A stretch of DNA of 64,000 nucleotides from Branchinecta lynchi. Its lineage: Eukaryota; Arthropoda; Branchiopoda; Anostraca; Branchinectidae. Of the stretch, positions 10,357 to 21,300 are shown piece after piece (position 1 is the stretch's first letter; every line of letters begins with the position of its first letter). The stretch is taken from positions 16,644,202 through 16,708,201 of the forward strand of contig JAKZAP010000018.1 in NCBI GenBank assembly GCA_023053575.1. Direction: 5' to 3'. Both the position numbers and the translations under genes were made by a program. Under the pieces are notes generated by a model. The model saw only the letters and a program-made list of their open reading frames with translations. It was not told where the DNA came from and ran no database searches.

Positions 10357-10456
10357 NNNNNNNNNNNNNNNNNNNNNNNNNNNNNNNNNNNNNNNNNNNN
10401 NNNNNNNNNNNNNNNNNNNNNNNNNNNNNNNNNNNNNNNNNNNNNNNNNNNNNNNN
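10357..10456. other. Assembly gap of exactly 100 Ns
   Basis: One hundred consecutive Ns, the usual placeholder for a gap of unknown length. The left contig ends inside sequence that continues without a break at 29477/29478. Confidence 0.99.
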
Positions 10457-10750
10457 GGAGGGTCGAGATCGGGGCGGATCCAGAATAAGGATTCTTCCTT
10501 TTTGGACGTATTCGAATATTTTACGTGTCAAGCTGGACTCGGATTCCAACCCTGAAATCTTACGAATCCGCTCAAACTTCTAGTCTACATCCTTCTAGTT
10601 TCCGTTTCCCAATTCATACACTGTGGGCTTAGGCAATCCAACTTTTTAGTCTCCACCACCAACCATAATAAGTAATCTGTCACTTTATCCGATTACCTTA
10701 GACATGAGTGATTTTGTCAACTCTGATCTTTAAACTATAAAGTACTTATA
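10457..10750. other. Start of the right-hand contig, unassigned
   Basis: About 290 bp after the gap with no recognised repeat or exon. Confidence 0.5.
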
Positions 10751-11030
10751 GAGCGTTTTCCATCCTACTTACCATAGTTATTACGCATGACGTCACAAAT
10801 TCTGGCTTTTTGCCGTCAAGGCTGGAACGATTTTTCTATTTGCTAGCAGGATCTCACGCCACGAGTGAATCCGACCAATCGCGTTACAGAGATGCGTAGT
10901 TACTACGCTCCCGAGCATGGTAAGCAAATAGTAACTATTAGTTGCGACAAGGTTGGAACGGTCAGCGTAGTAACTTTTCGTGAGGATGGAACAGAAATAG
11001 TAACTATTGTTAGAAGGGTGGAACACGTTC
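10751..11030. mobile_element. R5 TIR element, second copy
   Basis: Aligns over its length with 714-976: GAGCGTTTTCCATCCTACT at the left, TAGAAGGGTGGAACACGTTC at the right, and the shared interior GTCAGCGTAGTAACTTTTCG. Several differences show it is an independent copy and not part of the duplicated block. The following 11031-11316 holds nothing recognised. Confidence 0.7.
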
Positions 11031-11316
11031 ATAGGATTTAATTTTTGTTAGGTCGGATTCAAACCCTGATTCAAATCCTCAGCATGACAAGATTGCCCAT
11101 CTCTGGGAGTCTCACGGTCCAAATTGCAGTTTTTTAACAAGATTTTATAATTTCTTGTATATTTGCATAAGGGGAGGGGGGCGGGTTTTTTCGTCCGGGA
11201 GGAGGTGTTCGTCAGGGGGATTTTCGCTCGACTCAGAGCCATCACGTATAAAGGTAAATATGTCATTGTTCATGCCACGGGGGTGACATGGTCGGCAATT
11301 GTGCATTTCCTTGTTC

Positions 11317-12378
11317 TTTTGGGGACCCCAAAACGTAAGTGGAGGGATACCTATGACATCGCAAAAGTTGTCCGTCTGTTCGTCCAGTCTGTACGCACGG
11401 TAACTCTCGAAGGGATTGAGATATTTTGATGAAACTTGGCGGGAGGATCCTTTGGGACAAAGTACAGGTCAAGTTCGAAGATGGGCTCTGTAGCCCTATA
11501 TTTGAGTGGGGGGGGAGGGGTTTCAAATTAAGGGACAAGAAAATATTTTTTTAAAGCTATTGAGATAGTCGACATAGGCTTAAGGAGACGTGTTGAATTC
11601 GAATATGGAATTTAATTTCGCGCTGGACAAATAGTTCTTTGATAGGATGTTCGATTTCCGGGTAAGAAGACATGCTGAATTAGAATATGACAATCATTTT
11701 CTCACCGGACGTATAGATCGCTCGGAATCCGGCTGAAATCCGGAAAATTTGTTAAGAGTAAAAGTTCAATATGAAGTTGATTAGATGTTGGGATGTAAGC
11801 TAAGGACATGCTGAATTCGTTTTAGGGCTTTAGTTTTTGCCAGACAAGTAGTTTATCAGGAATCCGGCCGAAACCGGAAGTTGGGCAGAAGTAAGGAAGA
11901 AGCTCTGCTGAAACCGGAAAATGTGTTAAAAGTTAAAGTTTAATCTGAAGTTGATTAGAGGTTGGATGCACGGGTAAGGAGACATGCTGAATTCGTTTTT
12001 GAGCTTTAGTTTTTTGCCAGACAAGTAGGTTGTCTGGAATCCGGCCGAAACCGGAAGTTGGGCAGAAGTAAGAAAGGAAGGAGATACGACGTAGACTATA
12101 GGGTAAACCACATGCTGAATAAATATCTGAGTATTTGACAGCACAAAACGGATATCTGAATATATCTGAACTTAGTGAGATTTAGCTGGTGTATCCGTTT
12201 TGCACTGGTAAATACGAATTTGGTCTTCTCCGATTATTACCACTGGCCTTAACCTGTTTGTAAATTTTAATAGTAAAAATATTTAAGAAGTCTGTTGAAA
12301 ACCGAATATCTACAAGAGCGAATTGTCGGGAGCAACTATTAAAACTTTTGGGATCCCATCGAAACCTTTGGTCTTGTT
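11317..12378 (+). mobile_element. R1 element, full length
   Basis: Starts TTTTGGGGACCCCAAAACG. The central palindrome is GGGACCCC instead of GGATCC, so both arms changed together and the palindrome is kept. It then has the R1 head, a reduced TCCG tract, about five core monomers and the end GGGATCCCATCGAAACC then TTTGGTCTTGTT. Confidence 0.82.
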
Positions 12379-12920
12379 GGTGTTTGAACCTTACCTGATA
12401 CTTTTCCTTTGCAAGTGTCATCTGATTCACCTCTTGCAAAAAAAAAAAAAAAATTTTGCTTTATTTTGGTTTCATGATTTATAGAAAAAAAAAATTCCCA
12501 ATCAAAATCGCAAATGCTCAGCCCCTCGGGTGACACAAACATAATTCCTCCCAACTCGATGACCTAGCTCGCCTCACTCCAAGTTTCTTCTTCTGCACCG
12601 TCAGGTCGATCCCCAATGAATTCCTTTTTACGGCCGGTTTTCGCGCTCCTCTGAGTTTTATAGACACGATTATCTCTAAGCCTGTCCAAATGCGAGGTCA
12701 TGTAGACAGGAGATATGGGAAGGGATGTACTGCTCTTAAAGGTTTACAGAAAAACATCCACCTCAGAGTTTCCCGGAATCTTCGTGGGAACAAATAGGCA
12801 GATCATATAGAGAATGTGTCGATTCGTAGGAAAAGGATTAGAAAAGATAAAAGGGACTACTGATATTGATCAAGAAAAAAAATCACACTTATAAATTCCC
12901 ACTGACAAGGGTCCGTTTTT
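12379..12920. other. Unassigned, A-rich
   Basis: A-runs at about 12438 and 12485 and no repeat or exon that I can support. Confidence 0.5.
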
Positions 12921-14827
12921 ATGGCACTTGCCTTTCGGCCAAGTGCCATATAGCGATCGCAATTTCTGTCCGTCCGTCGGTCTGTCGGACTGTCCAGGTT
13001 TTGCTAGTTCGGGCACTTCCACATAAGCTAGGACGATAAAACTTGGCAGGCGTATCAGGGACCCCAAATGATTAAGTTGGAAATAGTCACTTCCCCGATC
13101 CGAGCACCATGGGGGGAGTGGAGGGAGGGGGAATCCGGAATCTTGAGGTATTTTTAACTTTTGAACGGGTGATCGGATCTCGATGAAACTTGATATTTGG
13201 AACGACCTCATGCCTCAGACGACCCACTTAAAATCCGGACTGGATCCGGTGACTTTTCGGGGGGAGCAGGAGGGGGCAACCGGAAATCTTGGGAAACGCT
13301 ATGAGTGGAGGGATCGAGATGAAACTTGGTGGGAAGACACCTAGCAAACACTAGATACATCGTTGACATAACCGAGCCGATTCGGGCACTGTAGGGGGAG
13401 TGGAGGGAGGGGGAATCCAGAAAATTGAGTTATTTTTAACTTTTGAACGAGTGATCGGATCTCGATGGAACTTGATATTTGGAAAGACCTCAAGCCTCAG
13501 ACGACCTACTTAAAATCCGGACCGGATCCGGTTACTTCTGGGGGGAGCTGCAGGGAGCAACCGGAAATCTTGGGAAACGCTATGAGTGGAGGGATCGGGA
13601 TGAAACTTGGTATGAAGACACCTAGCAAACACTGGATACATCATTGACATAACCGAGCCGATTCGGGCACTGTGGGGGGAGTGGAGGGAGGGGGAATCCG
13701 GAATCTTGAGGTATTTATAACTTTTGAACGGGTGATCGGATCTCGATGGAACTTGATATTTGGAAAGACCTCATGCCTCAGACGACCCATTTAAAATCCG
13801 GACCGGATCCGGTGACTTTTGGGGGGAGCTGGAGGAGGCAACCGGAAATCTTGGGAAACGCTATGAGTGGAGGGGTCGAGATGAAACTTGGTGGGATGAC
13901 ACCTAGCAAACACTAGATACATCATTGACATGACCGAGCCGATTCGGGCACTGTCGGGGGAGTGGAGGGAGGGGGAATCCGGAATCTTGAGGTATTTTTA
14001 ACTTTTGAACGGGTGACCGGATCTCGATGATACTTGATATTTGAAACGACCTCATGCCTCAGACGACCCACTTAAAATCCGGACCGGATCCGGTGACTTT
14101 TTGGGGGAGCTGGAGGGGGCAACCGGAAATCTTGGGAAACGCTATGAGTGGAGGGATCGAGATGAAACTTGGTATGAAGCCACCTAGCAAACACTAGATA
14201 CATCATTGACATAACCGAGCCAATTCGGGCACTGTGGGGGGAGTGGAGGGAGGGGGAATCCGGAATCTTGAGGTATTTATAACTTTTGAACGGGGTGATC
14301 GGATCTCGATGGAACTTGATATTTGGAAAGGCCTCATGCCTCAGACGACCCACTTAAAATCCGGACCGGATCCGGTGACTTTTGGGGGAGCTGGAGGGGG
14401 CAACCGGAAATCTTGGGAAACGCTATGAGTGGAGGGATAGAGATGAAACTTGGTGGGAAGACACCTAGCAAACACTAGATACATCATTGACATGACCGAG
14501 CCGATTCGGGCACTGTCGGGGGAGTGGAGGGAGGGGGAATCCGGAATCTTGAGGTATTTATAACTTTTGAACGGGTGACCGGATCTCGATGAAACTTGAT
14601 ATTTGGAAAGACCTCATGCCTCAGACGACCCACTTAAAATCCGGACCGGATCCGGTGACTTTTGGGGGGAGCTGGAGGGGAGAACCGGAAATATTGGAAA
14701 ACGCTATGAGTGGAGGGATCGAGATGAAACTTGGAGGGAAGACACCTAGCAAACACTAGATATATCATTGACATAACCGAGCCGTGCCTACTCGTAACAA
14801 GTGCCATATGAGCTCGTAGCTCTTGTT
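12921..14827 (+). mobile_element. R2 element, full length
   Basis: Begins with a hairpin (ATGGCACTTG at 12921-12930, loop, CAAGTGCCAT at 12940-12949), then ATCGCAATTTCTGTCCGTCC and a short TCCG/TCGG tract. GACGATAAAACTTGGCAGG leads into six 281-bp core units. The end repeats AAGTGCCATATG, has a 5-bp hairpin (GAGCT-CGT-AGCTC, 14810-14822) and finishes TTGTT. The order of parts matches R1, and words such as GATGAAACTTGGTG and TGTCCGTC are shared, so the two families look related. No protein. Confidence 0.8.
13100..14785 (+). repeat. Six-unit 281-bp tandem array (dimers of about 140 bp)
   Basis: The word GAATCC in GGGGGAATCC falls at 13131, 13413, 13694, 13975, 14256 and 14537, giving periods of 282, 281, 281, 281 and 281. 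Units differ by few substitutions. Each unit has two related halves of about 140 bp: one with CCGGAATCTTGAGG and GATGAAACTTGATA, the other with CCGGAAATCTTGGG and GATGAAACTTGGTG. Confidence 0.92.
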
Positions 14828-15543
14828 TACTCATAAGTACAAATTTTTTCACAACGTTAAACGGACTCGTCAGCTAATTTTTATTCGAGCAATATTTTAG
14901 TCCTTCTTGGCAAGGGTCTTTTGAAGCTCAGGCCAGTTTTTTTCGACAGCTTATCTCTTGATTAAGTCAGGTGCATGTTGCAAGAATTTGGGCTTTTCCG
15001 AAGATTCCTTTTTGGGAAAAGTTTTCAAGAATACAGCCGATGACATCGTTTTGGCGGCGGAAAACGGGGGAAACGGTCAAAGTCGTTGTCTCGATTGTCC
15101 CGAACGAGACAAGATTTAATCTTCATATTCTAGCCGGGTTGTATAATGCGTCTGTTTTACCAAATTTCTTCACACATCTCCATTATGGAATTGTCTCACT
15201 TAGACAGGTAAGGAAAAGCTGTGTATGATTTACTCTTAAGTGTGCAAAGTATTTACTTGGGCTAACACCGTGGTCCAGTAACCAGTATGTAATTAAAAGA
15301 TTTGTCCCGGCGGTGGAGTTGTTTTTTTCAAAATAAGTTTTGGACTTTAGATCACCGTTTGGTGACTCTTCAGAGAAAGTCTGAATTGGAAATTATACTT
15401 TGATATTAAGTTTGAGAGTATTGAAAAGAGTTAAACTGTATTTGTTTCCTTTTTTTGTCTTTTTTTCTCATATCTATATTTTTCTCCCCTATTGTACTTT
15501 GTACAGTTTTTGGAAGGTAATAATCTAAATCATATCATATCAA
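14828..15543. other. Minor repeat (R6) fragment and retro tail
   Basis: Positions 14853-14940 (CGTCAGCTAATTTTTATT, CTTGGCAAGGGTC) match fragments at 17160-17225 and 63720-63800, a minor family called R6 here. At about 15480-15543 an A/T-rich stretch ends in ATCAT units. An 85-codon frame (14971-15228) ends near a GTAAGG but has no recognised family. Confidence 0.5.
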
Positions 15544-16598
15544 AACAAGAGCAAAGGTTTCGACGGGATCCTAAAATTTTTAAATTTGCTCCCGACAATT
15601 CGGTCTGTAGATATTCGGTCTTCAACAGACTTCTTAGACATTTTTACTTTTAAATTTACAAACAGGTTAAGACCAATGGTTATAATCGGAGAAGGCCAAG
15701 TTCGTATTTAACAGTACAAAACCGATACTCCAGCTGAATTTCACCAGATTCAGATATATTCAGATATCCGTTACGCGCTGTCAAATATTCAGATATGGAT
15801 TCAGCATATGGTTTACCCTATAGCCTACGTCGTAACTGAGCTTCCTTCCTTACTTCTGCCCAACTTCCGGTTTCGGCCGGATTCCTGACAAACTACTTGT
15901 CTGGCAAAAAACTAATTCACGAATTCAGCATGTCTGCTTACCCCTGCATCCAACCTCTAATCAACTTCAGATTTAAGTTTAACTTTTAACACATTTTCTG
16001 GCTTCAGCTGGATTCCGAGCGATCTATACGTTCGTTGAGAAAATGATTGTCATAAATGAATTCAGCATGTCTTCTTACCCGCAATCGAACATCTTATCAA
16101 ATTACATAAAACTTTTACTTTTAACAATTTCTCCAGTTTTGGCCGGATTCCGGCCGAACTAGTTGTCCGGCGAGAAAAAAATTCACATTCGGACTCAGGA
16201 CGTCTCCTTTCCCCTAAACCGAGCCTCTAATCAACTTCATATTAAACTTTTATTATTCACAACTTTTCCTGTTTTCGCCGAAATTCGGGTGAACTATTTA
16301 TCCGTGTGAGAAAATAAATTTCATAATCGAATTCAGCATGTCTCTTTACCGCTAAATCAGTTATCTTAATAGCTTTAAAAAAATATGTGTTGTCGCCCCT
16401 TAATTTGAAACCCCTCCCCCACACTCAAATATAGGGCTACAGAGACCATCTTCAAACTGAACCTGTACTTTGACCCCAAGGATCGTCCCACCAAGTTTCA
16501 TAAAAATATCTCAGTCCCCTGGAGAGTTATCGTGCGGACAGACGGACAACTTTTGCGATGTCATAGGTATCCCTCCGCTTACGATTTTGGGATTCCAA
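15544..16598 (-). mobile_element. R1 element, full length, reverse orientation
   Basis: On the minus strand it starts at about 16598 with a worn TTGGAATCCCAAAATCG, has the R1 head and core monomers, and ends GGATCCCGTCGAAACC then TTTGCTCTTGTT at 15544. Confidence 0.8.
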
Positions 16599-16665
16599 CT
16601 AGCTCCGCAACGTACTAAATCTGTGATCGTGGACTTACCGTTATCGTAAACAAACAACTATTAGC

Positions 16666-16985
16666 TTTTTTTGGGATCCCAGAACGTTGAGTTTGAGGGT
16701 GGGGAAGGGGTTTCAAATTAAGGGGCAACAAAAAATATGATTTTAAAGCTATTGAGATAGTTGATTTAGGGGTAAGGAGACATGCTGAACTCAAATATGA
16801 AATTTAATTTCTCGCCGGACAAATAGTTCACCCGGAATCTGGCGAAAACTGGAAAATTTGTGAAAATAATATGAAGTTGATTAGAGGTTCGATCAGATGT
16901 GGTGCGTCTGAATAATAAAACGATTTTCTAGCCGGACAATTAGTTCGGCCGGATTCGGGCCAAAACCGGAGAATTTGTTAAAAAT
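16666..16985 (+). mobile_element. R1 element fragment
   Basis: Head palindrome TTTTGGGATCCCAGAACG followed directly by the GGTTTCAAATTAAGGGGC block, so the TCCG tract is deleted. About one and a half core monomers follow before it merges into R2 sequence at about 16986. Confidence 0.65.
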
Positions 16986-18867
16986 GTTCGAGGGAGGGGG
17001 AATCAGGAAAAAATAGAAAAAATGAAGTATTTTGTAGATTGACAGTAGATTGGAGAGATCGGGATGAAACTTGTAGATACGTGGTTGACATAACCGGAAC
17101 AGATCCGCTCACTTTGCGGATGTTGTGGGGGGGGGGGGGGGGGTCGAGTTTCTAGTGATTTGATGGTGGAAAACGGATACGTCAGCTGAATTTTATTGGA
17201 GCAATATGTCGGCCCTTCCGAACTTGTGGGAAACACAAGTTATGTGTCCCACTAGTTCGTTTTTGAAGGAACATTTATCTTGCTAGTGATCCCGCGAGTT
17301 TGGTGCTTCCGAATATGCCGAACAGATTGACTTGAGAATAGTCGCTAGAGGGAGGGGGAATACGGAAAAATTAGGTATTTCTAACTTACGAACGGGTGAC
17401 CGGATCTCAATGAAGTTTAATATATCGAAAAGCCTCGTATCTCAGACATTCCAGTTTAACTCCAGACCGGTGCGGTGACATTGGGGGGAGTTGGAGGGGG
17501 GAACCGGAATTCTTGGGAAACGCTTGGAGTGGAAAGATCGGGATGAAACTTGGCGGAAATAACAGGCACACGCCCTAGATACGTGATTGACATAACCGGA
17601 CCAGATCCGTTCCCTGCTGGGGGAGTTGGGGGGGGGGGGGGGGTCCGAATTTCTCGTGATCCCCCGAGTTCGGTACTTCCCGGTGTGCTAGGACGATGAA
17701 ACTTGGCAGGTGTGTAAGGGACCCGAACAGGTTAACTTGAGGATAGTTGTTTCCCCGATACGACCATCCGGGGGATGAGGGAGGGGGAAATTAACTTGCG
17801 AACGGGTGATCGGATCTTAATGAAACTGGATATATAGAAAGACATCGTGTCTCAGACGCCCCATTTTAAGTCCGGACCGGATCCGGTGATATTGAGGGGA
17901 GTCGGGGGTGGGAAATCTTGGGAAACGGTTAGAGCGGAGGGATCGGGATGAATCTTGGTTGGAAGAACCAGTGCAAGTCCTAGATACATTGTTGACATAA
18001 CCGGACCAGATTCGGGCACTGTGGGGGAGTTTTTTTGGGGGGAGCCTAATTCTGGAGATCCCGCAATGTTCTAGGAAGATAAAACTTGGAAGACGTACAG
18101 ATTTGACATACACAAAAACCAAACGGATTGACAAAATAGCATGCAAATTGGATTGTGTCGGTCGAGCTTATGCGACCTTGATTTGTTATTTGGCGTCCAG
18201 AGAGGATCCCGCCAACGTGGGGTGAGCGGGACTCGGATATTTGCAGATTGGCTCTGCTTCGATTCCTGTCAAACTTGATGGACCTGACCAGGATAAGTCA
18301 GAGATGCGACATTTATGTTTCCAAGTCGTATTCAGCCACGGTGGGCGGATCTGGGAGGGAATTCCCGGAAATTTTGTGGCTCGCATAAGTGTCAAACAAG
18401 CGGAGTGATTTGAATGAAACTTGGAAAGTACAGAGATCGTATGCCTTAGATGACATATTCTAAGGTTCGAACAGGATCCGATCACGGTGGGGAGGGGGAG
18501 ATTTACCGGAAGTTCTGCAGGAAATGCTCAGATTAAAGTGAACGATAGATGGTAAGAGAAAATGCTTCAGATGATCCAGTTAGGAGGCCAGACCAGATTC
18601 GGTGGCGGTGTATGGGGGGTTGAAAGGGGGTGCTTGAAATCCTGAGTACGTCTAGAGACATTGCGTGTGGATTTCTTGGGTTGAAACTGGGAAGGTTGGC
18701 GATGGCATGGAGGTGATGTCGGAAATTTTCAGACTCGAGTGAGTCTAGATATCCTAATTCTAGGTCCGAACAGCATTTTTGGATGGCGGGGTGTTTTGTG
18801 AAGTTCTCGTGTACTTTTTAGTACCACTTACTCTTAACAAGTGCCATATGAGCTCGTAGCTCATGTT
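16986..18867 (+). mobile_element. R2 element, older, 5' end missing
   Basis: Diverged 281-type units with GGATCCGGTGA-like and GATGAAACTTGG words, interrupted by G runs of 17 and 16 bases (17127-17143, 17628-17643) and an R6 fragment (17160-17225). The right end is intact: AACAAGTGCCATATGAGC, the GAGCT/AGCTC hairpin, then CATGTT at 18862-18867. Confidence 0.7.
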
Positions 18868-18905
18868 GAGCTTTTGCCAGACCCGATGCAAAATTTATCT
18901 CAAAA

Positions 18906-19147
18906 TAGTACTATGAAGTAGTACGAAAAAGTAGCATGCAGTACTAACGATGCTACTACATGCTTCTACTTCAAGGCTACCGTGTTACTGCATACTATTA
19001 GCAAGACCGGATGCTACTATGGCAAGACAGGATGCTACTGGATACTACTACATAAGATTGGACCAGTTAGAGGCACATTAAATGATAGTATTCTTTGCTA
19101 TTACATAGTATTACATGCAACGTTTTCGTACTACTACCATACTACTA
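18906..19147. mobile_element. TIR element rich in TACTAC words
   Basis: The left arm (TAGTACTATGAAGTAGTACG, then AAAAAGTAGCATGC) is inverted to the right arm (CATGCAACGTTTTCG, TACTACTACCATACTACTA). The interior repeats GGATGCTACT. The window's first 28 bases are the right arm of its twin, so copy A is cut by the window edge inside this element. Confidence 0.6.
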
Positions 19148-20192
19148 CGCAGGCTACAAATTTTTCATCTGGGACAAGTAGTTTGTCCGGAATCCGGCTG
19201 AAAGTGGAAGTTGGTAAGAAGTAAGTAAGGAAGCTGAGATACGACCTAGGCTATAGAGTAAACCATATGCTGAATCCATATCTGAATATTTGACAGCGCG
19301 AAATGGATATCTGAATATATCTGAACTTTGTGAAATTCAGCTGGCGTATCCGTTTTGCACTGTCAAATACGAACTTGGTCTTCATTGGCCTTAACCTGTT
19401 TGTATATTTTAAAAGTAAACATGTTTAAAGAAGTCTGTTGAAGACCGAATATCTACAAGACGAATTGTCGGGAGCAAGTATTAACATTTTGGGATCCCAT
19501 CGAAACCTTTGGTCATGTTTTCAGAGACCTCGGGACGCAGTGAACTCTGAATATTCGATTTCCTTAACCCCTTCCTGGGAAATTGGTTATATACTTTTAA
19601 TACCCCTCGTATCCGAAGTTCTGCTGGTGATTCGCTTCCTTAGACAGAACTCTTTATCTAACTGACTTTCCGAAAGAATTGCTTTTTCCTTATTTCATCG
19701 CATTCTATTCCCTCTGCTTCCATAAATAAGGAATTGTCTGGCAGAGCTCTTGACTGTATTCGGTTTCCTGAACTAATTTCATACTTTTTTCGCTGCAATC
19801 GCCGGAATTTGTAGTTTCTGTACCGTAGATTGTGAGCGTGTTCCATCCTACTGATCGTACTTAATTCGCATTCCGTCACGAATTTTGGCTTCTTGGCATC
19901 GGGGCTGGATCGATTTTTTTTCACGGGCTAATCCGGCCAATCACGTCACAGAGATCGTAGTTACCACGCTTACTACGCTCCAGACCTTGGTAAGAAATAG
20001 TTACTAAGGTTGAAAAAGTCAGCGTAGTAACTTTTCGCGAGGTTGGAACGACAATACAAGTAATAGTTACTATTGTTAGAAGGGTGGAACACGCTCAACT
20101 GTTCACTGAGATGACTTAAAGCAGCATTTTCTGACATGTATATCATTGGACTACCGCCGGATTAGGTCCTGTATTGTTGCTGTTCGGTTTGG

Positions 20193-21300
20193 AACAAGAC
20201 CAAAGGTTTCGATGGGATCCCAAAAATTCAATATCTGATCCAGACAACTGGGTCTTGTATTAGCCAGATCCAGTCATCGCTAGACTGCTTGAACATTTTT
20301 ACAATTAAGATTTCAGAAACATATTAAGGCCAAATAGCTAATCATCTGAGAAAACCAAGTTCAGATATGGATTCAGCATGTGTGTTTACCCCTACATGTT
20401 ATATCTGTTTTGACGAAAACTTCCTGCCAATATCCTGGTTTCGGCCGAACTCCAGAACTACTTGTCCGGTGAAAAAAGAAAGCTCAAAAAACGAACTCAG
20501 GGTATCTTCTTTCCCCAATAATGAACATCTAATCAACTTCAAATAAAAATTTAACTTATAACAAATTGTCCAGCTCCAGCCGGATTCCGGTCGAACTATA
20601 TGTCCGGGTAAAATATGATTGTCACAGACGGATTCAGCATCTCTTCTTACCCTTAAATCGGTTATCCAATCAAATAGAAATAAAACTTTAACTTCTAAAA
20701 ATTTCCGATTTGGCCGAATTCCGGGCGAACTAAATGTCCGGGTAGAAAATTTTTTTTTCACATAAGTGAGATCGAACATCTAATCAACTCCAAATAAAAC
20801 TTTTAATTTTAACGAACTTTCCGGTTTGGGCCGGATTCCGGGTGAACTACTTGTCCGTCGAGAAAATGGTGTTCACAATCGTCTTCAGCATGTCTTCCTA
20901 CTCCTAAATTGAACATCTAATCAACTTCAAATAAAACTTTTACTTTTAACAAACTTTCCGGTTTTGGCCGAATTCCGGGCGAACTACTTGTCTGATGACA
21001 AAATGGTTTTGACCATCGTGTTCAGCATGTCTCCTTACCCCATAATCGACTATCACATTAGCTGTTTCAAAATATTTTGTTTTCCCCTTAATTTGAACCC
21101 CCTCCCCCACCCCTAAATTTAGGGCTACAAAGCCCATCTACGAACTCGACTGGTCCGACGACCTAACGAATCCTCACACCAAGTTTCATCAAAATATCTC
21201 ATTCCCTTCGAGAATTATCGTGCTTACAGACGGACGAACAGACGGACAACTTTTGCGATGTCATAGGTATCCCTCCACTTACGTTTTGGGATCCCAAAAA
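20193..21300 (-). mobile_element. R1 element, twin of 1073-2180
   Basis: Identical by eye to 1073-2180, at an offset of 19120. Confidence 0.85.

Noticed and set aside
13100..14785. CRISPR-like array
   Set aside because: The units are 281 bp, continuous and without unique spacers, in animal DNA.
14971..15228. Possible exon ending at a GTAAGG donor
   Set aside because: No acceptor of good quality or recognised protein family. It follows a dispersed R6 fragment, so chance is likely.
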